Origin: Umbellularia californica
Taxonomy: Eukaryota; Streptophyta; Magnoliopsida; Laurales; Lauraceae
DNA: 64,000 bases
Assembly: GCA_028538565.1 (NCBI GenBank)
Contig: JAPQWN010000002.1
Location: 61,017,699 to 61,081,698 of the forward strand
Direction: 5' to 3'
Shown: positions 9,519-19,894 of the stretch, piece by piece
How positions within the stretch are numbered: position 1 is the first letter of the stretch
How the letters are laid out: every line of letters begins with the position of its first letter
Made by a program: the position numbers and the translations under genes
The notes under the pieces: generated by a model
What the model saw: the letters and a program-made list of their open reading frames with translations, nothing else
The model's database searches: none
Told to the model about the DNA's origin: nothing

Positions 9519-12500
9519 GAGTTAATGAAGGAACTCCAGGCGGCAGAGGCCATCATGAAGCCCAAGGCCCAAGCCCTTTTTTTCCAGTCTTCCTCTCATC
9601 TGAACCCGAAAGGGAAGAAGATGAAGAAGAAGAAGATCAAGGGAAAGGGACAGAAAAAGGGTAATGCTGGTAATAGAAAGGACAAGGGTACAGATGATAA
9701 GCCCAAAGGGAAATGCTTCAAGTGTGGCCTCAAAGGTCATTGGAAGAAAGATTGTCCCAAGCTCAAAGGCTCTGTTAATAAAGGTACATCTTTTTCTTAT
9801 TTCATTGAAACTTGTTTAGTGGTTGATTCTACTGACTCGTGGATAGTAGACTCTGGAGCCACTAATCATATCTGCAATTCGTTGCAGGGGTTTCAGATAA
9901 TGCAGAAAATTGAGAAAGGGGAGTTTGCCTTTAGAGTTGGAACTGGAGCTAAAGTTTGGGCGGTTGCAGTGGGAAATGTTTCTCTACAATTTTCTAATGA
10001 TAGGATTTTGATTTTAAATAATGTTTTCTATGTTCCGGACATGAGGAAGAATTTAATTTCTGTTTCCAGACTTATTGAATTTAATTATTCAGTTTCTTTC
10101 CATTCTGGTGTTGATATCAGTAGAGATGGAAATATTATATGTTCCGGTAGAATACATGATAACCTATTTTATATAAATCCTATTGCTCCCACACAGCATA
10201 ATGTACAACTAGAAAGTTCTACTTCCCTTAAGAGGAAGGTATCTTCAACCAATGACACCTATCTTTGGCACTTACGTTTGGGTCACATTAACCTAAAACG
10301 GATTCAGAGGTTGGTAGAAGATGGGCCCTTGAGCTCATTAGATTTCGAACCTTTTCCTCAGTGCGAATCTTGTCTCAAGGGAAAGATGACCAAAAGGTCA
10401 TTCTCTGGAAAGGGACTAAGATCAAATGAGTTGTTAGAATTGGTTCACACTGATGTGTGTGGTCCTATGAACAAACTAGCAAGAGGAGGATATGAGTATT
10501 ACATCACCTTCACCGATGATTACTCTAGGTATGGATATGTCTATTTGATGCGACGCAAGTCTGAGGCATTTGATAAGTTCAAACAATTCAAGGCTGAGGC
10601 GGAGTTACAACTAGGGAAACATATCAAAGCCCTTCGATCTGATCGAGGTGGCGAATACCTCCTAGGTGAGTTCAAGGAGTACCTCACACAACAAGGGATT
10701 GTGTCTCAGTTGTCTGCACCGGGTACACCCCAGCAAAATGGTGTAGCAGAGAGAAGAAACCGTACCCTTCTTGATATGGTAAGGTCCATGATGAGTCATG
10801 CAACCCTACCTATATCTTTTTGGGGATATGCCTTAGAAGCAGCAGCATACATTTTAAATCTGGTACCATCTAAGTCAGTACCTAGGACACCGCAAGAAAT
10901 GTGGACAGGTCGAAAACCTAGTTTAAGACATATCCACATTTGGGGTTGTCCAGCTTATGTACTGAATGATAAAGCTACCAAGCTAGAACCCAGATCGGAA
11001 ATGTGCTACTTCATTGGGTATCCTAAGGGAACAAGAGGTGGCATCTTTTATCATCCAAAGGAGCAAAAAGTACTCATCAGCACTCATGCTAGATACTTAG
11101 AGGATGATTGTATGATGCATCAAGAGCTTAGTAGTACAGAAACTCTTGAGGAGATTCTTCCTGGATCCCCTATAACATCTGTACCAGATCCAGTAACAGT
11201 AGATGGACCGGATATTCCTTTAAACACTCCGGAGCCTCGTCGTAGTGGGAGAATTCCTAGACAACCAGATAGATATCTAGGAGTGTCTTTAAAGACAGAC
11301 TCTGAGGATATGGTTGAGGATCCTACTAGTTACGATGAAGCAGTAACGGATATAGATGCTGACATGTGGCAGTAAGCGATGAAATCTGAATTGGATTCCA
11401 TGTATTCTAATCAAGTCTGGGAACTTGTAAATGCACCTGAACGGATCAAACCCATAGGGTGCAAGTGGATTTACAAGAGGAAGAGAGGAGTGGACGGGAA
11501 GGTGGAAACCTTCAAAGCAAGACTGGTGGCGAAAGGATATACTCAGAAAGAGGGTATCGATTATGAGGAAACCTTTTCACCAGTGGCTATGCTCAAGTCC
11601 ATAAGGATTCTCTTAGCCATCGCATGTCATTATGACTACGAGATATGGCAAATGGATGTCAAGACAGCTTTTCTTAATGGAAGTCTTGACAAATGCATCT
11701 ATATGATGCAACCAGAAGGTTTCATTGCTAGTAGCCAAGAGAACATGGTCTGTAAACTTAAAAAGTCCATTTATGGACTTAAGCAAGCATCTAGAGCATG
11801 GAACATCAAGTTTGATCAGGCAGTCAAATCTTTTGGCTTTAATCAAAACATTGATGAACCATGTGTGTATAAGAAAGGAAGTGGTAATGCAGTCATATTT
11901 TTGGTCTTATATGTAGATGACATATTGCTCATTGGAAACGATGTAGGTGCACTTTCATCCACAAAGGTTTGGTTATCATCTCAATTTCAGATGAAGGATT
12001 TGGGTGAGGCAAGCTACATCTTAGGGATCAAGCTCCTGCGAGATCGCAAGAATAAGATGTTAGCCTTATCCCAATCTTCATATATTGAGAAGATATTGGT
12101 CAAGTTTAACATGCATGACTCCAAGAAGGGCTTGCTACCTTCTAGACATGGACTACCACTATCTCGAGATCAATGTCCTAAGACACCTGATGAGATAGAG
12201 AACATGAAGAGAGTTCCATATGCATCAGCTGTTGGAAGTCTCATGTATGCAATGTTATGTACTAGACCAGATATTTGCTTTGCCGTCGGCATGGTTAGCA
12301 GATATCAGTCAAACCCTGGACCTATGCATTGGACAGCTGTGAAACATATATTCAAGTATCTTCGGAGAACGAAAGATTATATGTTGACTTATCGAGCAGA
12401 TGATTTAACGCCTTTGGCGTATACAGACTCAGATTTCCAATCAGATACGGATGCCAGAAAGTCAACCTCAGGATATGTTTTTACTCTATCGGGAGGGGCT

Positions 12501-12896
12501 ATTTCATGGAGAAGTGTTAAGCAAGATTGTATTGCTGACTCTACCATGGAAGCAGAGTATGTGGCGGCAGCGGAAGCTGCAAAGGAAGCAGTATGGCTCA
12601 GGAAATTCCTTTTGGAATTAGGAGTTGTTTCTGCAGCAGAAAAACCGATTGTCATGCACTGCGACAACACAGGTGCGATAGCACAGTGTAAAGAGCCCCG
12701 GAATCACAAGAAAGGCAAGCACATTCAGAGAAAGTACCACTTGATCCGGGAATTCGTTCAGAATGGAGAAATAGTTGTGGAGCAAATTGCCTCAGCTAAT
12801 AACTTAGCAGACCCATTTACTAAGACTCTTACTGAGAAAGTCTTTACTTCTCATGTTGAGTCTATGGGAGTTAGGTTAGGAAGTAGTGATCTTTAG
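9519..12896 (+). pseudogene. gag-pol: copia Gag-Pol polyprotein, 5'-truncated by E1, one in-frame stop
   Basis: Domains in order: lysine-rich Gag tail and CCHC zinc knuckle (CFKCGLKGHWKKDC, 9715-9756), aspartic protease (IVDSGATNH, near 9847), integrase with HHCC finger (near 10265-10375) and D-D-E residues (HTDVCGP near 10448, SDRGGEY near 10638, NGVAERRNRT near 10740), reverse transcriptase (YVDDILLIGND near 11910) and RNase H (DSTMEAEYVAAAEA near 12540). The N-terminus is lost to the E1 insertion. A TAA at 11373-11375 interrupts the frame between integrase and RT; the downstream frame continues in phase without another break to the stop at 12894. The ancestral codon is not certain (Glu or Lys is usual here), so this may be a transversion. 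RT and RNase H otherwise look complete. Confidence 0.93.
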
Positions 12897-12898
12897 TG

Positions 12899-12910
12899 CA
12901 AGTGGGAGTT
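12899..12910 (+). other. copia polypurine tract
   Basis: CAAGTGGGAGTT lies between the gag-pol stop codon and the LTR start TGTTGGGATT. The purine-rich AAGTGGGAG form is typical of plant copia elements. Confidence 0.75.
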
Positions 12911-14930
12911 TGTTGGGATTGGTGTATGCCCTAAAGCCCACTAGCTGCATTTTTCTCTCTGTTACTGGATATTTATTGGTTATATATATTGAAATGATTC
13001 TTTCTCTATAAACATGTGTATATGTATGGTTGTGTGTAAGGCCCATTGTTTTCTAATAATTGAATCAGGTGTGAAGTGGCTTCACACAGATAGGTCTGAT
13101 TCATGGATATTGGAAACAACAGATTTGTTCATAACTGAAAGATGGAGTTGGGCACTTCATCTTGGTATAAGTTATAATGAGATACTCTCCTATATAGGGT
13201 GACATACCTAAGTCACGGGAGGGCTTTCCCGGATCTATCTCATTAGTGCATGTGTCATGCATTGAACAGGACCATTGTAGGTGTGATCTCTATAATAGTA
13301 CTATCACAGAGAGAGATCAAATCACCTCATGCTACTAAGTGACCGGTGCTCTTAATCTTGAGCATTTGTGGATGAACTGACGAAGTCAAGTTCTTGTGCT
13401 TTAATTCACTATGGGTGAGATTCTCTTCATGGGTCAACAGCTCTGTGAGTTAGGTACTCGGGCTCGATCAGTTGGGACATGCAAATGCAATATAGAATCT
13501 ATGCCATCTACTGATGGATTGATCGTCCCCTTAGAATTATCCGATTGATCATCAAAATCTAAGATCTTAGTATATGGATGTTCCATATTGATATTGAACT
13601 TGTGGGTCGCTCCCTGGATCAAGAGAATAATATCAGGATGATGATTAAGTCATGGATATGAAGTTCTAAGGCTTGAGATTTAATCGAGAAGGTTGATAGT
13701 ACATCGGATAACCTGACTCGATTGAGGATGTTACATAGAGGGGCATTTAGGTCATTGCACTTGGTAGGTCGGAGACAACAGTCATTTTATGACAAGCTTA
13801 TTTCTTACTTAATATTTGTCCCTAGAGTGCAACCATAACTCTCTAGTGGAATGAGTTAAGGTTAAAATGGTCTTAATGTTGCTATGGGTTTAGCATGGAC
13901 ATTTTGGTCATTTTGGGAGCCAAGGGCAAATATGTCTTTTGGTCCCTTCTCTAGTCACTTTCCTTTATTGGCATGGTTTCCTAATTTGATTAGGAGATGA
14001 GGTTGAATTATTTTATGGAAAAATAATTTTGAATTTAAATTCAAATAGGCCTTGATGGCATACATGAATTTAATTCTAGACAAATTATGGACATGTGGGA
14101 CATTGTGTGGGCCATAGCATGTGGGACGTCCAACATAGGGATTTCTTAGTGTGGGGTCTCCAACTTTGAGTAGGTCTCTCTACTTGGAAGGTTGGACTCC
14201 TCCTTGGATAAGTATTCCTATAATAGAGTTTCCCTTAGAAACTTAAATTAGTAAGTGTTGCACAACTAGGATTACTAATTGCTAAGTTTAAGGGATATTC
14301 ATCATAGTTTCCTTTTCTAATTTGGAATGTTTCTAAGAGGAAATTAATCTTAGGATTGAGCTTTCTTTTTAGGACTTCTAAGAGAATTAGTAGGAGAAAC
14401 TTAATGGGAAAGGATTCCTTGTAATCTTCATAAAAGGAGGAAGCTTCCCTTGGGCGTGAATCACCTTAAAACACAAGAACAAAGCCCAAAACGTGCAGCC
14501 CTTGTTTCTCTTCTTTCTTGAGGAGATTTCCGTCACATATGATTCTAGAAACTCATCTCAAAACTTAGATTAAGGTTCCACCACCTTAGCCAATCAGTTT
14601 TGGAAGTGAGATAGAGGAGAAGATTAGAAGAAGAATAATTCCTGCAGAAATTCCTGCAGCATAGTAGCTGATTGCAGACCTGATCTTGTCCCTTTTGCAT
14701 CAGATTTTCAGAGGTTTAAAGCTTGCAAATCTTTGAGGTAATAGTCTTCTATAATCTCCTTTTAATTAGACACATGTTGATTATGATTTCATGGAGTTTC
14801 TACGCGATTCTTTATGGCTGATTTCCGCTGCATAGTGCAGAAATCAGATTTTTTAAAATCTGTCATGCTTTGTATCAGCCATAGTTGTCTCTATATGAGA
14901 AGTTTCAGATCTGAATCGCGGTTTCCTTCA
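12911..14930 (+). repeat. copia 3' LTR, about 2,020 bp
   Basis: It starts TGTTGGGATTGG after the polypurine tract. The end is set at ...TTTCCTTCA (14930) because Tat integrase coding sequence begins just after. The end could also be 14937 (CCCATCA), as the two readings share bases. No second copy is in the window to confirm it. A TATA-like CATAAAAGGA lies at 14429-14438. I see no gene within it. Confidence 0.75.
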
Positions 14931-14937
14931 CCCATCA

Positions 14938-15973
14938 GGCTGGCCCTAAGCTCTACAACCAGATAAAAAGGCTAGGTTACTATTGGCCTACCATGGTAGC
15001 TGATACAATGCAATTTGCCAAGCGCTGCAAAAAATGCCAGATTCACGGAGATTATGTCCACATCCCTCCAGAATGGCTACATCCAACAGCAATCTCATGG
15101 CCTTTCGAAGCCTGGGGTATGGACATCATAGGTCCTATTCCTCCCCCATCAAGCAAAGGTCATCACTTCATCTTCGCCGCTACGGATTATTTCTCCAAGT
15201 GGTCAGAAGCATTTGCGCTCAGCGAAATGAAGACTTCATCAGTCCTTCAGTTCTTACGCACCAACATTATTTGTCGCTTCGGCATACCTAAAAGATTCGT
15301 CCATGATAACGGACCACAATTCCGGGATCACAGATTCTATAGGTTCTGCGACAAGTACAAAATCCAAAGTTGTCCTTCGACTCCATATAATCCAGCAGCG
15401 AACAGACTAGCAGAAGCCTTTAATAAGACACTCTGTAAAATTCTCAAGAAAATGGTCTCTAGTCACAAAAGAGACTGGGGCGACAAACTACTAGAAGCTT
15501 TGTGGGCCTATCGAACCACCGTTCGAGGACCAACCCATAGCACACCATTCTCTTTGCTCTATGGATGCGAAGTTGTTGTCCCTTTGGAAGTACAAATTCC
15601 TTCCTTAAGGGTATCTTTGCAAAATGACATGACGCAAGAAAGTAATGTCAAAATGAGACTCCAAGAGCTGGATAATCTCGATGAAAGACGACTCGAAGCT
15701 CTACAAAGCATTGAGTTGTACTAAGCACGCATGGCAGGATCTTTCGACAAAAAGGTCAGGCAACGCGCCTACAAAAAGGGTGACATGGTTCTTGCAGTAA
15801 AAAGACCGATAGTCTTTGCCCACAAATCCAAAGGCAAATTCGAACCAAAATGGGAGGGACCCTTTGTCATCGACAAAGTCTTCTCCAACGGTACATACGC
15901 TCTTCTAAACATGGAAGGAGACAGATGTATGCTACCCATCAACGGCAAGTTCTTGAAGCGGTACTACCCTTAA
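14938..15973 (+). pseudogene. pol: Tat C integrase, C-terminal half, split by copia and one stop
   Basis: The frame is open from the copia junction (GPKLYNQIKRLGYY) to the stop at 15971. It carries the rest of the zinc finger (CKKCQIHGDYVH), and catalytic Asp (GMDIIGP near 15118), Asp (VHDNGPQF, codon 15305-15307) and Glu (LAEAFNKT near 15405). A TAA at 15722-15724 breaks it; element A has CAA at the matching place (ELYQARMAG), so this is a C-to-T nonsense change. The rest (15725-15973) stays in frame and contains the C-terminal integrase region. Unlike A, the second catalytic Asp is intact here. Confidence 0.9.
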
Positions 15974-16369
15974 AGACTTCCTCAAATGGGTCAGAGCAAT
16001 ATCTACATGGCTAAAGCGTATTTCCAAGGTACTTGATCATCAAACCCACCTCTTTTGAAATTTTCATCTTTATGTTGAAGTTTCCAAAAAAAAAACTATC
16101 TCTCAAAACAATGCTTACTTTCATCGTTTCATTGTTCAAAAGAAAAATCAAATCCAAAAATCCAAGTTTAGGAGCCTCTTCCCAGACTTGACCAAAATTT
16201 CGATCCTTGAACCCAAAATTCATGGTTTGAAACAAAAATCGGGACTTAGGAATTTTCACCCTAGACCGCCTCGGCTTTTACAACCAAAATGGTTTTAAGT
16301 CAAAATTTATGACCTTCGTGTCTTTAAACAAAAATTTTGAAACCGCGGGGAAGCGACATTCAGTCGGTA

Positions 16370-16990
16370 CTCGGAAAACCCAAAAACCGGAAGGATGCGA
16401 ACCCCATTCGATACTTCCAAAACCCAAAAATCGGAAGGATGCGAACCCCATTCGATACTTCCAAAACCCAAAAATTGCAAGGAAACGAACCCCATTCGAT
16501 ACTTGCAATTTTCAAAAATTGTGGAGAAGCAACAGACCAATTGATATCGACAACCCAAATTTCAAAAATCGTGGAGAAGCAACAGACCAGTTGATATCCA
16601 CAACCCAAATTTCAAAAATCATGGAGAAGCAACAGACCAGTTGATATCCACAACCCAAATTTCAAAAATCGTGGAGATGCAACATACCAGTTGCTATCCA
16701 CAACCCAAATTTCAAATGGTTCGAGAAAACCTCAAATTTCAAAAATCGCGGAGAAACGACATCAAGTAGTACCCGCAAAACCAAAAGTGCTGGGAAAAGC
16801 AGGGAAGCGACGCTTAGTCGATATTTGCACCCCAATTCGTAAGGAAGCGACATTCCATCGATACTCGCAAAACCCAGCCCGCGAGGAAGTGACATTCCAT
16901 CAATACTCGCAAAACCGAATGAGCAAGGAAGCGACATTCCATCGATACTTGCAAGACCATTCAGCGGGGAGGCGACATTTAGTCGATACC
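16370..16990 (+). repeat. Tat C 3' region: tandem arrays of about 47-50 bp
   Basis: First array: GCGAACCCCATTCGATACTT with an AAAACCCAAAAATCGGAAGGAT spacer type, about three copies to 16510. Second array: CAACCCAAATTTCAAAAATC with GGAGAAGCAACAGACC, about four copies (16540-16715). Third: GGAAGCGACATTCCATCGATAC in about five variants (16795-16985). Element A has the same blocks but fewer copies (36060-36540), so copy number changes between family members. The in-phase open frames seen here follow from the repeat and are unlikely to be genes. The stretch 15974-16370 is unique 3' sequence with nothing recognised. Confidence 0.75.
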
Positions 16991-17019
16991 TGCATTTTGA
17001 AAACCAAAACTCGGCTATA

Positions 17020-17600
17020 AACGCCAAAATCCGGCTATAAATGCCAAAACAAAAATTTTTCGGCTATAAACGCCAAAATCGGCTTTCATGCCAATAAAAC
17101 AAAACTTGGTTTTCAAAAAACTCGGCTATAAACGCCAAAATCCGGCTATAAATGCCAAAATTCGGCTATAAATGCCAAAAACAAAATTTTTCGGCTATAA
17201 ACGCCAAAATCGGCTTTCATGCCATCTCAAAATCGGCTCTCATGCCACAAACAAAATTTTGGCTCTCATGCCATCTCAAAATTCGGCTATAAACGCCAAA
17301 ATTCGGCTATAAATGCCAAAACAAAACAAAAAAAAAATCGGCTATAAACGCCAAAATCTGGCTATAAATGCCAAAATTCGGTTATAAATGCCAAGACAAA
17401 CAAAACAAAATTCGGCTTCTATGCCATTCTAAAATTCGGCTTTCACGCCATCCAAAAATTTTGGCTCCCATGCCACAAAACAAATTTTGGCTCTTACGCC
17501 ACAAAATTAGGCTTTCTCGCCATCCAAATTTTGATTTTCAAACCATAAAAAACAAGGCTTTCCACCACAAAATTGGCTTTCATGCCCAAAACAACCCTTT
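17020..17600 (+). repeat. Tat C 3' region: CGGCTATAAAYGCCAAAA minisatellite
   Basis: About twenty copies of a roughly 18-21 bp unit built from CGGCTATAAACGCC or CGGCTATAAATGCC plus an A-rich tail, grading into CGGCTTTCATGCC and GGCTCTCATGCC variants. The same motif forms a shorter array in A (36541-36880) and appears twice in the LTR of A near 24675-24710. Between this array and 17810 the sequence is A-rich with poly(A) near 17759-17774. Confidence 0.85.
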
Positions 17601-17809
17601 GACAAAAGATTTTCACAAAATGACAACCTTTTGATCAAATCCTTAAACAAACATTCCCATCAAACTTTTGCTCAAAATTGTTTTCATCAAAAAATGATTT
17701 AAGTGAAAGGAAGGGGATACAAAATATAGTACCAAAATTGTTTATACATGGAGGTACCAAAAAAAAAAAAAAAAGAAAAAGGAAAAAGAGTTTGTTACAA
17801 CTAAGGAGC

Positions 17810-18852
17810 TCAATCTGACATGGTCTTCAACCAAAGGTTCAACTCCTCAAGCAGACCCTTGGCCTTAACTTCCAAAGTTTTTAGGCCACGCTTCTTCAAA
17901 ATATCCCCATAAAACACGGCCGAATGCCGTGACCCATCTGCAGCACGAGGAAGTTCTTCCCAGAGGACCTGCCACTGCTCATGCTCCTGAGTCTTCCTCC
18001 GGACATTACCTTCAGCTTCCTCAACCTGGCGAATGAGAGTCCCCTCTTTCTCCCAAGCCTGCTGAACAGCCGCATTGGAAGATCTAGCAGACCGACGAGG
18101 TGCGTCAGTAACAGGACCTTTACCTTTGTTCGTTCTAGAAGAACTGCCTGCAAAAGATGGAAGAGAAAAGATCAATCAACATCAAAATGACAGAATTCTG
18201 CTACAAAAATTCTAGCAAAATTTTGACATGGTTCCAGGGCAATTCCAACGAAAAGGAACATACTCTGAAAAAGACAGGAAGACAGAAGATGAGCTCAACA
18301 TCGCTGCGAGCTCATAGTCATGGAGAATTCTCAAAGAAGGCTTGAACTCAACATCGCTGCGAGAACAAGCCAATCTCATCAAACTTCCGCAAAATCTAGA
18401 AAAGAGCTCAACATTGCTGCGAGCTTCAAAATCCAGCAAGACCGAGAAAGAGCTCAACATCGCTACGAGCTCAAAATCCCAACACTTGCAAAAGATTTTC
18501 AGGTATGCATCATCATACTTCCAAATCCATTTACAAAATTCATGCATCAAAAAATATCATCATGCATTAGATGCTAGGAAAACCTTGACCAAAGTTTGAC
18601 CAATTCCAACCCAATTTGGTCAAAACCAATCAAACTTTGTCCAAGTAAAAAATCATGTTGGCTTGACCTAGAGACTCTAGCCTTCTATCTTGATGCATCA
18701 AACAAAAAAATGCATACATATTGAAATTGCATAGCCTCATTATCATAGTGAGCAAACAAGGAAAAAGAAAAAGAAAGAGAGAAAAAAAATGATGAAGAAG
18801 CTACTTCTACAATGGGGATTCTTGACGAGGAAGAAAACTTACTTGAAGCCAT
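17810..18852 (-). CDS. Spliced antisense gene of Tat C, internally deleted, 115 residues
   Basis: I read exon 1 at 18852-18843 (ATGGCTTCAA), an intron from GTAAGT at 18842 to TTTTGCAG at 18148 (695 nt), and exon 2 at 18147-17810 ending in TGA. Together they give 348 nt, 116 codons including stop, all open. The product begins MASSSSSRTNKGKG. The first part of exon 2 matches the start of exon 2 of the large antisense gene in element A (ARSSN.AVQQAWEK); the rest matches the C-terminal end of that gene (LLEELNLWL and similar). The centre, with the plant mobile domain, three introns and two small exons, is missing, and the joint keeps the frame. Function unknown; it may be a short coiled-coil protein. 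Splicing is predicted, not shown. Confidence 0.6.
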
Positions 18853-18978
18853 TGATAGAGAAGAAGAAGAAAAGCTTGGAGATCCTTGAAGGAGAGAAAG
18901 CACTTCTTGTCTTGGGGAGCACTCTTGAAGATTTCTTGCAAAAAGAAAGTAATGGAGCAAAAGCACCAACCCTCTTTG

Positions 18979-18986
18979 CTTTTATA
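18979..18986 (-). promoter_or_regulatory. TATA box of the antisense gene in Tat C
   Basis: On the minus strand CTATAAAAGCAAAG lies about 130 bp upstream of the predicted ATG at 18852. The same motif at nearly the same distance precedes the antisense gene of element A (41875-41882), including flanking GAGAG and GCAAAG. Confidence 0.65.
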
Positions 18987-19894
18987 GAAGAGAGCAAGCC
19001 AAAAGAGGAAACAAAGAGAAAGAAAGGAGGTAAGTGCTAAAATTTAGCTACTTTCCCAAAAAGAGAGATATTTTGAGAGAATCTTTCCACAAAAAGAAAA
19101 CTTGAGAAATTCTCTCCAAATAAAGATATTTTTAGATATTCTCTACACAAAAGGGATATTTTTTAGATATTCTTTACAAATATGACACCATATGAGATCT
19201 AGGCCATCTCCAAAGCCTAAGGTCCCATGGGTTAGCCCATATGAGCCAGGTTTGACCACCTAGGCACTAAAATTGGCTTTTAGTCAAAATATTCCTCTTA
19301 CCAAGAGCAAAAAAAGAAAAGAGCAAAAAAAAAGTCCCATGCCTCTTTTGAGTTGATGAGACCATTCAAAAGAAAAAAAAAAGAAAGAAAGTCCCATGAG
19401 TTTCCAAAAACCAAACCATCCAACCTCATGAACCAAATTGAGCCAAAATCTTTCACAAAACCAAAATCCGGTCCCCTAGCTCGCCACATACAGCTTGTTA
19501 GGTCACAAGACCAAAACCAAAATCAAAATCCAAAACCAACAAACCAGATCTGACCCCCCAACCTGCCACATACAGCTTGTTGGGTCACAAGGTCGAAACC
19601 AAAATCAAACCCCGACCCCCTAACCTGCCACATACAGCTTGTTAGGTCACAAGGTCAAAAAACCAAAATCCAAAACCCAAAATCCAAATACCCCATGTCA
19701 TTTTCAAAACTTTGCCTTGAGATGGTACGTGATCCCTCTCACTACCATAAAATTCCCCCGGAAACTCAAAAGGCTATTCAAAAAAAAAAAAAATGCTCAA
19801 GACTCTTGGTCAAGTTGGAATCTCTCCTACAAGTTTCTCTTCGAGGCACATCGACTCCAAAAAGCTACTCGTCGCTGTACCTCGAGGGGGCATT
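18987..19894 (+). other. Tat C terminal 3' region and polypurine tract
   Basis: Non-coding. It holds an array of AGAGATATTCTC-like units (19050-19180) and about three copies of a roughly 60-bp unit with CACATACAGCTTGTTRGGTCAC (19480-19660); element A has two of the latter (42560-42660). It ends in the polypurine tract CTCGAGGGGG (19881-19890) followed by CATT and the LTR. A has the equivalent CTTGAGGGGGCATT. Confidence 0.7.

Larger units (their letters stand above)
9519..14930 (+). mobile_element. Ty1/copia element, 3' part (Angela/BARE-like LTR)
   Basis: The gag start and 5' LTR lie beyond E1, outside the window. What remains is late gag, protease, integrase, reverse transcriptase and RNase H in copia order (integrase before RT), a polypurine tract and a 2.0-kb 3' LTR. 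The LTR start TGTTGGGATT...TGCCCTA resembles Angela/BARE-type LTRs; that assignment is from memory of the family and is tentative. The right flank is Tat integrase coding sequence, so copia inserted into Tat element C. The flanking CCCAT (14931-14935) could be its target duplication. Confidence 0.9.

Noticed and set aside
11376..11390. Copia element as two separate genes (gag-int and RT-RNase H)
   Set aside because: The second frame is in phase with the first and separated by a single TAA; the ATG at 11379 is internal to a normally continuous polyprotein.
13434..13622. Small frames in the copia LTR as genes
   Set aside because: Short, without domains, inside a region bounded as an LTR.
14938..15973. 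Tat C integrase as a functional domesticated gene
   Set aside because: It is truncated by the copia insertion, lacks a start and has a TAA at 15722.
17020..17600. Regular short repeats that look like a CRISPR array
   Set aside because: Units are directly adjacent without unique spacers of constant length, vary in sequence, and lie in the 3' region of a plant retrotransposon.
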